Of a stretch of 18,569 bases of DNA, positions 1-8,241 are shown one piece after another. The notes under the pieces were generated by a model. That model ran no database searches. It was not told where the DNA came from and saw nothing but the letters and a program-made list of their open reading frames with translations. A program made the translations under genes and the position numbers. The stretch is from Pseudomonadota bacterium. Lineage in GTDB: Bacteria > Pseudomonadota > Alphaproteobacteria > Caulobacterales > Aquidulcibacteraceae. The stretch spans positions 1-18,569 of the forward strand of contig JAEYPY010000024.1 of the NCBI GenBank assembly GCA_023410295.1. Direction: 5' to 3'. The first letter of the stretch is position 1. Every line of letters starts with the position of its first letter.

Positions 1-245
1 GACCAGCCCTCGCCTGGCGGGACGACATCGAGGTGTCCGGCGAAGCAGAAATTGGGGGCGCTCGCACCTAGCCGCGCATAGAGGTTATCGACCGGCCCGA
101 ACTTATAGCGCCTTATCTTGAAGCCGAGCGCCGTAAGCGCGGCTTCGGTTACGCCCATAACCCCCGAATCCACCGGAGTAATCGACGGACAGCGCATCAG
201 GGCCTGGGCGAGCGGGATCGGATCGGCGATACTGGAAGCAGCCAT
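1..245 (-). CDS. dapE: Succinyl-diaminopimelate desuccinylase, N-terminal part (cut by window edge)
   Basis: DapE is a cytoplasmic di-zinc amidohydrolase that removes succinate from N-succinyl-LL-diaminopimelate in the succinylase branch of lysine and peptidoglycan-precursor synthesis. Only the first 81 codons are present; the gene runs off the left edge. The start is an ATG read from position 245. The visible protein begins MAASSIADPIPLAQALM and carries the family's CPSITPVDSG segment near residues 19-28 and the first metal-binding motif FAGHLDVVPPGEGW (His71 and Asp73 in this numbering). This matches the M20 peptidase-family DapE N-terminus closely. It is divergent from the DUF418 gene with only 41 bp between the starts. 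It lies on the same strand as dapD but is separated from it by two plus-strand genes, so the two dap genes cannot share one simple transcript here. Confidence 0.9.
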   Translation of the reverse strand, partial: MAASSIADPIPLAQALMRCPSITPVDSGVMGVTEAALTALGFKIRRYKFGPVDNLYARLGASAPNFCFAGHLDVVPPGEGW

Positions 246-286
246 GGGCGCCGATCTAGCCTTGGTTCGAGAGCGGGGGAAGACGT

Positions 287-1513
287 ATGAGCCTGACGAC
301 AGAAGGCAAGCCGAGAATCGAGAGCCTGGATGTTCTGCGCGGCCTCGCCATCCTGGGCATCCTGATTGTCAACGCGCCGTACTTCGCCGCGACCTGGCAT
401 TCGGCGATGATGCCCAGCGCCATTCCGCTGGCAGTCGACCAGGACTCGCTCTGGTCATGGCTGGTGATGCACGTCTTCTTCGAGTTCAAGTTCATCACGC
501 TGTTCTCGATGCTGTTCGGCGTCAGCCTTTATCTCGTCGGCGGCGAACGCAGCGATAAGGACAAAGGCGCGCAACTGCGCCGGCGGCTTTCATGGCTGCT
601 GCTGTTCGGCCTCATCCATGGTCTGCTGATCTGGTACGGCGATATTCTGCTGAACTACGCCGTCTGCGGCTTCCTGGTATTGTTCTGCCGTTCTTGGCGG
701 CCAGGCACACGCCTATTCTGGGGCATTTTCTGGACGCTGCTCTCAAGCGCATTGATCGGTCTCGGCGCGTGGGCGATGCAGTATGCCCCGCCTGAGGTCA
801 TGGAGCAGCAAGCGCAGGCGATGTCGCTGACGGCTGCACAATTCGCCACTATCGCCGAACGCATCACGGGCGGGCCGCTCGGCGCGCTGCAGCAAAACAT
901 GGAATGGTGGCTGACATTCTTCCTGCAGGCGCTGATTTTCATCACACCGCGCACGGTCGGAATCATGATGATCGGCATGGCGCTGTTCAAATGGGGATTC
1001 ATGAGCGGCAAGAGCCCGGTTTGGCTCTACGTGCTCTTCCTCGTGCTGGGCGGCGCATCGTTTGCAGTGCTGTGGATGCAGGGGCTGCGCGAGTTCGAGG
1101 CAGGCTTCCCGATTGCGATGGTGCAGGGCGAAGGCATGCTGGTGACGTCGCTGCTCTCGCCGATCTGCACGCTCGCTTACGTCAGCCTCTTCATCCTGAT
1201 CCTGAAGTCTGGCGTGATCGACTTTCTGATGAAGGCCCTCGCCGCAACCGGGCGGATGGCGTTCACCAACTACATCGCCCAGTCGCTGATCATGACGACG
1301 ATCTTCTGGCGGCTCGGCTATTTCGGCGAAGTTACGCGCGAGCAACTCTGGCTGGTGGTCGGCGGCGTTTGGCTGACGCAGCTGATCTGGTCGCCGCTTT
1401 GGCTCTCGGTGTTCGCGATGGGCCCGCTCGAATGGGTATGGCGGTGCTTGACCTACAAGCGCTGGGTGCCCATCACCAAGCGGCGCGCCCAGGCGGCGAC
1501 AGCTGCGGCGTAG
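287..1513 (+). CDS. DUF418 / YeiB-like integral membrane protein
   Basis: This 408-residue polytopic inner-membrane protein opens with the family signature SLDVLRGLAILGILIVN (about residues 13-29). It ends with the DUF418 C-terminal features GRMAFTNYIAQS (322-333) and GPLEWVWR (379-386). By eye there are about ten hydrophobic segments (near 15-30, 57-84, 101-135, 142-166, 207-236, 244-265, 286-307, 325-343 and 352-375), followed by a basic tail. The family is related in topology to membrane acyltransferases, but its biochemical role is not established, so I assign none. The ATG at 287 is preceded by a purine-rich GGGGGA six bases upstream. It is followed after 26 bases by the small exported-protein gene, probably in one transcript. 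The pair sits between dapE and dapD on the opposite strand. Confidence 0.9.
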   Translation: MSLTTEGKPRIESLDVLRGLAILGILIVNAPYFAATWHSAMMPSAIPLAVDQDSLWSWLVMHVFFEFKFITLFSMLFGVSLYLVGGERSDKDKGAQLRRRLSWLLLFGLIHGLLIWYGDILLNYAVCGFLVLFCRSWRPGTRLFWGIFWTLLSSALIGLGAWAMQYAPPEVMEQQAQAMSLTAAQFATIAERITGGPLGALQQNMEWWLTFFLQALIFITPRTVGIMMIGMALFKWGFMSGKSPVWLYVLFLVLGGASFAVLWMQGLREFEAGFPIAMVQGEGMLVTSLLSPICTLAYVSLFILILKSGVIDFLMKALAATGRMAFTNYIAQSLIMTTIFWRLGYFGEVTREQLWLVVGGVWLTQLIWSPLWLSVFAMGPLEWVWRCLTYKRWVPITKRRAQAATAAA

Positions 1514-1539
1514 GGGACAGTCGAGGTGGAGGAATACGC

Positions 1540-1923
1540 ATGAAGAAGCTGGCGGCACTTGTCGCGTTCGGCGTCGCCTGTTCGGGCGCGGCGTTCGCGC
1601 AGACCATGGCGAACAGCTACGAAAATACGGTCGTAATCACGTACGCCAACGGCGCGCAAGCGCGCTATCACTTCAATGCCGACAACTCGTTCGGCGTTCA
1701 TGCGCCCGACGGTTCGCGCGTTCATGGCACGTATGAAGTGGCGGGCGATCAGATATGTCTGACGCCGCAAGGCGGCGAGCGCGCGTGCACGCAGTTCGTC
1801 GATGGTAAGAATGTTGGAGACACCTGGACGCAAACCGCGACGGATGGTTCGACGATCACCGTGTCGATCGAAGCCGGCCGCGAAGGCCATGACGGCGAGC
1901 ACGGGCACGCTCACGCGCACTGA
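1540..1923 (+). CDS. Small exported protein with histidine-rich tail
   Basis: This is a 127-residue protein of unrecognised family. The start is fixed by a strong ribosome binding site, GGAGGA at 1528-1533, six bases before the ATG at 1540. The N-terminus MKKLAALVAFGVACSGAAFA is a clear signal peptide with a likely cut after AFA (residue 20), so the mature protein is probably periplasmic. The mature part looks beta-rich, with alternating short strands (ENTVVITYANGAQARYHF, SRVHGTYEVAGDQICL) and a Cys pair at 73 and 83. The last dozen residues, EGHDGEHGHAHAH, are rich in His with acidic residues, a pattern common in metal-binding tails. It follows the DUF418 gene by 26 bases. Metal binding is inference; no enzymatic motif is visible. 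Confidence 0.85.
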   Translation: MKKLAALVAFGVACSGAAFAQTMANSYENTVVITYANGAQARYHFNADNSFGVHAPDGSRVHGTYEVAGDQICLTPQGGERACTQFVDGKNVGDTWTQTATDGSTITVSIEAGREGHDGEHGHAHAH

Positions 1924-1929
1924 AGTGCA

Positions 1930-1990
1930 AAGGGAATAGGGGAGTAAGGGACTAGGGAATAGGAATTGGCGATCCCTATTCCCTTACTGT
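1930..1990. repeat. Repeated AGGGAATAGG hairpin element between convergent genes
   Basis: The 75-bp gap between the small exported gene and dapD is mostly filled by an A/G-rich short repeat. AGGGAATAGG occurs at 1931-1940 and 1954-1963, and its reverse complement CCTATTCCCT at 1975-1984. The second copy and the complement form a perfect 10-bp stem with an 11-base loop. Alternative pairings exist: 1930-1941 with 1974-1985 (12 bp), and AGTAAGGGA at 1943-1951 with 1980-1988. It could end transcription from both sides, but no T-tract directly follows the stem. The composition differs sharply from the surrounding genes, as expected for a dispersed intergenic repeat. Confidence 0.65.
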
Positions 1991-1998
1991 CCTGCTCC

Positions 1999-2844
1999 TT
2001 AATCCCGCAACAACTCATTCACGCCGGTCTTCGCGCGCGTTTGGGCGTCGACGGTTTTCACGATCACCGCGCAAGCGAGGCTCGGCCCACCGTTCGGATC
2101 AGGCAGTGACCCGGGCACGATGACGCTGTAGGCGGGCACTTCGCCGCGCGTGATCCGACCCGTCGCGCGATTCACGATCTTGGTCGACTGGCTGATGAAC
2201 GTACCCATCGCCAGAACCGCGCCTTCGCGCACGATGACGCCTTCGGCCACTTCCGACCGCGCGCCAATGAAACAGCCGTCTTCGATAATCGTGGGGTTTG
2301 CCTGGATCGGCTCAAGCACGCCGCCGATGCCGGCGCCGCCGCTGATGTGCACGTTTTTGCCGATCTGTGCGCACGAGCCGACGGTAGCCCAGGTATCGAC
2401 CATCGTGCCTTCATCGACATACGCGCCGATGTTCACGAAGGACGGCATGAGCACAACGTTCTTGCCGATAAACGCCCCGCGGCGCGCAACAGCGCCAGGC
2501 ACGGCGCGGAAGCCAGCCTTTTCAAATGAGGCTTCGGCCCAACCGAGGAATTTGGAATGCACCTTGTCCCAGTAGGGGCCGGGCGAAGGATCGGCGTTGC
2601 CATGCGCGGCGCCGATGAGCTGGTTCGGCGTAATGCGGAAGGAGAGCAGCACGGCTTTCTTCAGCCATTGCAGCGTTTCCCATTGGCCGTCAGCGCCGCG
2701 TTGCGCCACGCGCGCTTCGCCGGTGTCCAAAAGATCGAGCGCCGCTTCGATGGCTTCGACATCGGCGCCCTTGCTGGCGGTCGACAGCTCAGTGCGCCGC
2801 TCCCAGGCGGCGTCGATTTGGGTGGCGAGTTGTTCGTGGCTCAT
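1999..2844 (-). CDS. dapD: 2,3,4,5-tetrahydropyridine-2,6-dicarboxylate N-succinyltransferase
   Basis: DapD transfers succinate from succinyl-CoA to tetrahydrodipicolinate, the step that opens the succinylase branch of diaminopimelate/lysine synthesis; the enzyme is a cytoplasmic trimer. The 281-residue length is normal for the family. An alpha-helical N-terminal domain (about 1-110, with SFRITPNQLIG at 68-78) is followed by a left-handed beta-helix of hexapeptide repeats (about 122-230: FIGKNVVLMPSFVNIGAYVD, VGSCAQIGKNVHISGGAGIG). The characteristic GGAGIGGVLEP motif is at 169-179, and the C-terminus is AQTRAKTGVNELLRD. It lies 48 bases downstream of the HAD phosphatase gene on the same strand, at the end of the long rpmH-argB block. 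It converges on the DUF418 unit, with the 1930-1990 hairpin between. Confidence 0.96.
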   Translation of the reverse strand: MSHEQLATQIDAAWERRTELSTASKGADVEAIEAALDLLDTGEARVAQRGADGQWETLQWLKKAVLLSFRITPNQLIGAAHGNADPSPGPYWDKVHSKFLGWAEASFEKAGFRAVPGAVARRGAFIGKNVVLMPSFVNIGAYVDEGTMVDTWATVGSCAQIGKNVHISGGAGIGGVLEPIQANPTIIEDGCFIGARSEVAEGVIVREGAVLAMGTFISQSTKIVNRATGRITRGEVPAYSVIVPGSLPDPNGGPSLACAVIVKTVDAQTRAKTGVNELLRD

Positions 2845-2858
2845 GGCGCGGGCTTAGG

Positions 2859-2872
2859 CCGGGCGCGCCCGG
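2859..2872. repeat. GC palindrome between HAD gene and dapD
   Basis: CCGGGCGCGCCCGG is a perfect 14-bp palindrome, able to form a 5-bp stem with a CGCG loop. It sits in the 48-base gap between the HAD stop (2893) and the dapD start (2844). It could modulate read-through or mRNA stability, but no T-tract follows and GC-rich palindromes arise easily by chance in this genome. Confidence 0.35.
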
Positions 2873-2892
2873 TTCGCAACACGGGAAGCCGG

Positions 2893-3537
2893 TCAGCGGG
2901 CAATCCACGCGCGCAGCAGCGTCTTCAGTTCCGGAGCGTGGTGGTGGACGTATGCGGGGCGAGGTTCGGGATGAATCTGGCCCACCAGGGCCGTGGTGAA
3001 GCCCAGCGCATGCGCCGGTTCGAGATTGCGCAGTGTGTCCTCGATGAGAATCGCTCCGCGCGGATCGATGGCGTGCGCCTTGATGAGACGGGCATAGCTC
3101 TCCGGCTGCGGTTTCGGTGCGAGGTGGCAGGCTTCGATGTCGAAGATGGCGTCGAAGCAGTGAGCCAGCCCTAGCGTCGCCAAGACGCGCTCTGGATGGC
3201 CGCCGCCACCATTGGTGAAGACGATCTTGCGCCCCGGCAGTTGTTCGATCAGCGCACGCAGTTCGTCGTCGACGACCAAAACGGAGTGATCGGCGGTGTG
3301 AACATCGGCGAGAAAATCGCGGGCCTCGATCCCGTGGTGGCGCACAAGGCCGACGATGGTGGCGCCGTACTTATGGAAATAGCGCTCCCGCAGTTCGAGC
3401 GCTTCGGCTTCGCCGACACCGACTTTGCGCGAGATATAGGCGGTCATACGCGCGCCGATTTCGTCGTAGAGATCGGAGGCGGGGTAGAGCGTGTTGTCGA
3501 GATCGAACACCCAGTCGCGGATGTGCGCCATGCTCAT
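2893..3537 (-). CDS. HAD-superfamily hydrolase, pyrimidine 5'-nucleotidase-like
   Basis: This is a 214-residue HAD hydrolase. Motif I is FDLDNTLYP (nucleophile Asp12, acid/base Asp14). Motif II is the Thr in TNGGGG (108-113), motif III is Lys142 in LAPKPQPESY, and motif IV is the acidic pair Glu166-Asp167 in LIEDTLRNL. The FDLDNTLYP opening and the helical cap that follows are typical of the SDT1-like pyrimidine 5'-nucleotidase group often found next to dapD in alphaproteobacteria. The exact substrate is not provable from sequence. Its ATG (3537-3535) overlaps the TGA of the upstream DUF1036 gene as ATGA, which suggests translational coupling; a second in-frame ATG two codons later is also possible. 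dapD follows 48 bases downstream. Confidence 0.88.
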   Translation of the reverse strand: MSMAHIRDWVFDLDNTLYPASDLYDEIGARMTAYISRKVGVGEAEALELRERYFHKYGATIVGLVRHHGIEARDFLADVHTADHSVLVVDDELRALIEQLPGRKIVFTNGGGGHPERVLATLGLAHCFDAIFDIEACHLAPKPQPESYARLIKAHAIDPRGAILIEDTLRNLEPAHALGFTTALVGQIHPEPRPAYVHHHAPELKTLLRAWIAR

Positions 3538-4686
3538 GGCGTAGCCGGGCGATCCTGCGTCGGCGCCGTCGGCGGCGGCAGACCGCGGCGCGGCGCTTCA
3601 CGCGGGGCGGGCGCATCGGCCTCGTCACGCGCGATCTGCGCCGCGTTCGGACGCTCGCCCGCCGGCAGGAAGTCGTGCTCTTCGAAGTCGACGACAAGGC
3701 CGTCACGATTGCGCGCCGAGATGCGTGCGAACAGCGTGGTGTCGTAATAGCGCGTGTCGCATTGCTCGCGGCCGAGAATGGCGAAGCGCGCACCGCTGGT
3801 GCAGAACAGCTCCGACGCCGCCGCCAAGTAGCGTGGGCCGTCCGGGCTCTCCAGATCGGCGTGCACGAAATAGGTTTCCTGGATCAGCACTTCGTCGATC
3901 GTTCGTACGCAGCCGCCGGGATTGAGCGGCCACCAGCCACGGCTCTCCCAACCCTCGCCGCGTCGGCGCGCAATCGCTGTCCACATGCGGCCACGAGCGC
4001 GGTTGCAGAGCGTGAGGCCGACCTGCTGCGCACGCCGGCGCGCGGCCGTTTCCAGTGCGTCGATAAGTTGGCTTTCGCTGGCATTGGGCGCAAGACGCGC
4101 CGTCTGGCGGAATTGCGCAATGGCTTGAGCGATGCGGCGAGGATCGGCGCCGCGCCGGCCTTCGCGCAGATCATAGCCCGCATCGTCGAGCAGGCGCTGC
4201 AAGCCTTGCTGGCGCGCGCGTGTCAGCGTGTATTGGGTGGCTTCCGAGAACGACGTGCGCCAGCTGTCGCGCTTGTTGATCTGCACGCGGCGGAAGCGGC
4301 GCTCTTCCAGGCCCATGGTCGCGCATTGCGGCGGGTTCTCGATGGTGAAGGAACTGGTGTTGTCGATGCAAAGGCGGGCGTCGCCGCCCCATTGCCGGCG
4401 GCCGCCGCGATGGGCCGAGGAGGTGCGCGCGTAGAGATAGTGCGTACCGCGGGCGAGCGGCGCGCCGACCGCGGTGCGACACTCGCCGGGACGCAACCGT
4501 GTCCAGCCTTGCACGACGATGGCGCGCCCATCGGGGCGGCCCGTCGCGGCTTCGAGCACGTAGCTGGTTTCGTTGCAGATCTGCCAGCCGCTGGGGCGCT
4601 GTTGCTGTTGCGCGTCGGCTTGGCCGCTGCCGAACGCGACGAGCGCAGTCAGCGCCGCGCCAACGACCGCCGCAAACGCAGCCGGC

Positions 4687-4712
<26 letters not shown>
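3534..4712 (-). CDS. Exported protein with two DUF1036 domains
   Basis: The 392-residue protein starts at the ATG read from 4712, giving the signal peptide MALARSFIKPAAFAAVVGAA... with a likely cut after QADA (residue 34). An upstream in-frame extension inside argB lacks signal-peptide character and was not used. Two tandem DUF1036-type domains are visible, about 42-145 (GWQICNETSYVLEAA, VQGWTRLRPGEC) and 230-330 (VGLTLCNRARGRMWTAI, RGWWPLNPGGC). Each has four cysteines with nearly the same spacing: 46, 78, 115, 130 and 236, 268, 304, 318. That suggests two disulfides per domain in the periplasm. A helical linker (about 165-230) joins them, and the C-terminus is Pro/Ala/Arg-rich and probably disordered. 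The function of DUF1036 is unknown. The start overlaps the argB end by 26 bases and the stop overlaps the HAD start by four. Confidence 0.85.
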
Positions 4713-5619
<907 letters not shown>

Positions 5620-5631
5620 GGGTGCGGTTCC

Positions 5632-5650
5632 TAAGCGGTTCGGCCGCTTA
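5632..5650. repeat. Hairpin over the engB stop codon, engB-argB junction
   Basis: TAAGCGG at 5632-5638 and CCGCTTA at 5644-5650 form a perfect 7-bp stem with a 5-base loop. The right arm contains the engB stop codon (5648-5650), and the hairpin ends a few bases before the region where the argB ribosome binding site should lie. There is no T-tract, so complete termination is unlikely; a role in RNA stability or partial attenuation is inference. Confidence 0.45.
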
Positions 5651-6280
5651 CGCCAAGGCCGCGATTTCAGCGCGGAGTTCCGCGATCCCCAGGCCGGTTT
5701 CGCTGGAGGTGGCGATGATCACCGGGTGCGCAGCGGGACGCTTGGTGATGGCGCTTTGCGTGGCGGCAATCAACGCGGCGATTTCGGTGGGCTTTTCCTT
5801 GTCGGATTTGGTCAGCACGAGCTGATAGGTGACGGCGGCCTTGTCGAGCGCGTCCATGACATCCTTGTCATGCGGTTTGAGGCCGTGGCGCGAGTCGATT
5901 AGCAGCAGCACGCGCTTCAGCGACGGGCGCCCGCGCAGGTAATCGCGCATCAGCGAGGTCCAGCGCTCGATCTCGCCCTTCGGCGCCTTGGCGTAGCCGT
6001 AGCCCGGCAGATCGACGAGACGGAGGCGATCGCCGACGCGGAAGAAGTTGAGTTCGCGCGTTCGGCCCGGCTCAGTCGATGCGCGCGCCAGTTTGTTGCG
6101 CCCGGTAATGGCGTTGATGAGCGAGGACTTGCCGACATTAGACCGGCCGGCGAAGGCGACCTCAGGACGATCCGCGTTCGGCAGCCCGTCCATGCTCACG
6201 ACGCCGAGTTCGAACTCGATCGGCCCGGCGAAGAGAAGCCGGCCTGCTTCTAACCACTCTTCTCGTTCGTTATCAGTCAT
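5648..6280 (-). CDS. engB: Ribosome-biogenesis GTPase EngB/YihA/YsxC
   Basis: This is an essential small GTPase needed for large ribosomal subunit assembly. I place the start at the ATG read from 6280 because a GAGG purine run lies six bases upstream; that gives 210 residues. An ATG eight codons earlier is in frame but has a weaker context. G motifs are complete: G1 GRSNVGKSS at 45-53, G2 Thr in STEPGRT (68-74), G3 DLPGYGYAK at 90-98, G4 TKSD at 157-160, and G5 near TSS at 191-193. Length is typical for bacterial EngB. It lies between yidC and argB on one strand. The 78-base gap to yidC holds a palindromic repeat. Confidence 0.95.
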   Translation of the reverse strand: MTDNEREEWLEAGRLLFAGPIEFELGVVSMDGLPNADRPEVAFAGRSNVGKSSLINAITGRNKLARASTEPGRTRELNFFRVGDRLRLVDLPGYGYAKAPKGEIERWTSLMRDYLRGRPSLKRVLLLIDSRHGLKPHDKDVMDALDKAAVTYQLVLTKSDKEKPTEIAALIAATQSAITKRPAAHPVIIATSSETGLGIAELRAEIAALA

Positions 6281-6293
6281 GTTTTCCCTCGTC

Positions 6294-6323
6294 ATTCCGG
6301 ACACGCGTAGCGTGATCCGGAAT
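6294..6323. repeat. REP-like palindromic element between yidC and engB
   Basis: ATTCCGGACACGC (6294-6306) pairs with GCGTGATCCGGAAT (6310-6323): a 13-bp stem broken only by one bulged A, with a GTA loop. The form (CATTCCGG...CCGGAAT, followed by CCCGGAG) resembles the extragenic palindromes scattered through many alphaproteobacterial genomes (from memory, not searched). It lies between two co-transcribed genes and may act as an mRNA-stabilising or partial termination structure. A 7-base tandem duplication (GACTGCC twice) sits just beyond it, next to the yidC stop. Confidence 0.7.
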
Positions 6324-6358
6324 CCCGGAGCCGATGTCGCGCCGACTGCCGACTGCCG

Positions 6359-8236
6359 CTATTCCGCCGGCGACGCGCGCGATCCGAAGCGCTTCCTCAG
6401 GAACACATCCAGCTGCGTTTCGACGCCTTGGCGTCGCATGATGACGTATTGCTGCAGGATCGAGAGCACGTTCGACCAGGTCCAGTAGATGACGAGGCCG
6501 GCCGGGAAGGCGGCGAACATGATGGTGAACACGATCGGCAACAGCCGGAAGATCTGCGCTTGAATCGGATCGGCCGGCGGCGGCGACAGCGCCTGCAGCA
6601 GCATCATCGAGACGCCGTACATGATTGGCCAAGCGCCGATGAGCAGGAATGCGCCGAGCACTGGGATAGCGCCCGGATCGAACGGCAGCAGACCGAACAG
6701 GTTGAAGATCGAGGTCGGATCGCGCGCCGAAAGATCGTTGATCCAGCCATAGAACGGCGCGTGGCGCATTTCGATTGTGACGGTTAGGACCTTATAGAGT
6801 GCGTAGAAAATCGGGATTTGCAGAAGGATCGGCACGCAGCCGGAAACCGGGTTAATCTTCTCGGTTTGATAAAGGCGCAGGATCTCTTGTTGCTGACGTT
6901 GCTTGTCGGCGGCGTAGCGTTCCTGGATTTCCTTCATCTTCGGCTGCAGGCCGCGCATCTTCGCCATCGCCTTGAACGAGTGATAGACGAGCGGGAAGAG
7001 CAACAGCTTGATGACGATCGTCGTCAGCAGGATGCCGAGCCCGAAATTGCCGGCGAACTGCGCCAGCGGGTGCAGTAGCCAGTTGAAGAACGGCCGCGTC
7101 AAGAACCAGAAATTGCCCCAGTCCACCGCATCGTCGAAGCGCGGGATGTTGAGGTCGGTTTGGTAGGCTTGCAGCAGTTCAACTTCCTTGGCGCCCGCGA
7201 ACACGCGTTGCGTGTAGGTGACTGACCCGCCAGCCGGTGCTTGATGCCATTGGCCACGATAGGCGGCGCGGTAGCCGTTACGATTGTCTTCGCTGCGCGC
7301 ATCGAAATAAGCCGAATAGCGCTCGCTTTGATCGGGAACGATGGCGGCGAGCCAATAGTGATCGGTAATGCCGAACCAGCCGCCTTGCGCCTGTTCTTCC
7401 TCGATCCGCTCATCCTCGCCGACCCGCCCGCGTCCGCGATCGCGCACGTGCTTGTCGGCGTCTTTGTAGACAATCTGGCGCAAATTCCGGTCGCCGAAGA
7501 CGCCGATGAGGCCCTGGTGCACGATCTGGCTGAAGCGGTAGTCCTGCGGCATGCCTGCGCGTCGGACGACGCCGAGCGGCCGGAACGAGACCGGCGCGCC
7601 GCCGGCGTTACGCACGACGTCAGCGATCGTGAACATGTAGTTGTCGTCGACGCTGATGGTGCGCTCGACAGTGACGCCGTTGCCGGCGTCGAGCGTCAGC
7701 GTGACGGGCGTCTGCGGCGTGAGGCGCGCGTTTTCGGGCGCCTGCCATTGGCTGTTGGCGTCGGCGAGCGTCGAAACCGTCTCGCCCGATTGCATCTCCC
7801 AGCCGAAGAAGATGTCGTGGCCGAACTCGGTACTGATGGGGGAGAGCAGAGTGACCTCGGGGCTCTCGTCCTCGACGGTCCGGTGATAGCCGCGCAGGTT
7901 CAGGTCATCGAGCCGCGCGCCCTGTAGCAGCAGTGAGCCATCGACGGCGGGTGTCTCGATCGCGATGCGTGTCGCCGCCGTGCTGGCGAGAGCTTGTTCA
8001 CGATTGGCGGGCTCGCGCGTCGTCGGCGCTTCGGGGCTGCCGATGGTGGCGCCCTGCGCGGCGGCGTCGTCACCGCCGATTTGCGCCTCGATCTGCGCGC
8101 GCTGGGCCGCAAGCTCCCGCTCGCGCGCCGGGCCATTGTAGAAAAACTCGAAGCCCAGAAAGATCGCCAGCGAGAGCGCGATGGCGAGAATGACGTTTCT
8201 GGTTTCGTTGGGCCCCGGCCCGCCGCTCGGTTGCAT
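6359..8236 (-). CDS. yidC: Membrane protein insertase YidC
   Basis: YidC inserts and folds inner-membrane proteins, with or without the Sec translocon. I use the ATG read from 8236 (625 residues, starting MQPSGGPGPNETRN). A TTG three codons earlier overlaps the rnpA stop and is a less likely start. The architecture is the Gram-negative one: N-terminal membrane anchor (14-33), large periplasmic beta-sandwich domain (roughly 95-370), then the conserved core with membrane segments near 396-418, 464-487, 524-548 and 563-597. The conserved INPVSGCVPILLQIPIFYAL stretch is at 461-480, and the positively charged cytoplasmic loop lies between (424-458, LQPKMKEIQERYAADKQRQQ). The start is five bases after rnpA, so the two are almost certainly co-transcribed. 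There is no yidD gene between them. Confidence 0.97.
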   Translation of the reverse strand: MQPSGGPGPNETRNVILAIALSLAIFLGFEFFYNGPARERELAAQRAQIEAQIGGDDAAAQGATIGSPEAPTTREPANREQALASTAATRIAIETPAVDGSLLLQGARLDDLNLRGYHRTVEDESPEVTLLSPISTEFGHDIFFGWEMQSGETVSTLADANSQWQAPENARLTPQTPVTLTLDAGNGVTVERTISVDDNYMFTIADVVRNAGGAPVSFRPLGVVRRAGMPQDYRFSQIVHQGLIGVFGDRNLRQIVYKDADKHVRDRGRGRVGEDERIEEEQAQGGWFGITDHYWLAAIVPDQSERYSAYFDARSEDNRNGYRAAYRGQWHQAPAGGSVTYTQRVFAGAKEVELLQAYQTDLNIPRFDDAVDWGNFWFLTRPFFNWLLHPLAQFAGNFGLGILLTTIVIKLLLFPLVYHSFKAMAKMRGLQPKMKEIQERYAADKQRQQQEILRLYQTEKINPVSGCVPILLQIPIFYALYKVLTVTIEMRHAPFYGWINDLSARDPTSIFNLFGLLPFDPGAIPVLGAFLLIGAWPIMYGVSMMLLQALSPPPADPIQAQIFRLLPIVFTIMFAAFPAGLVIYWTWSNVLSILQQYVIMRRQGVETQLDVFLRKRFGSRASPAE

Positions 8237-8241
8237 CAGTT

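Noticed and set aside
743..1558. Minus-strand 271-codon open frame
   Set aside because: It is antisense to the DUF418 gene and has many His/Gln/Arg residues and no membrane or domain features, as expected of a shadow.
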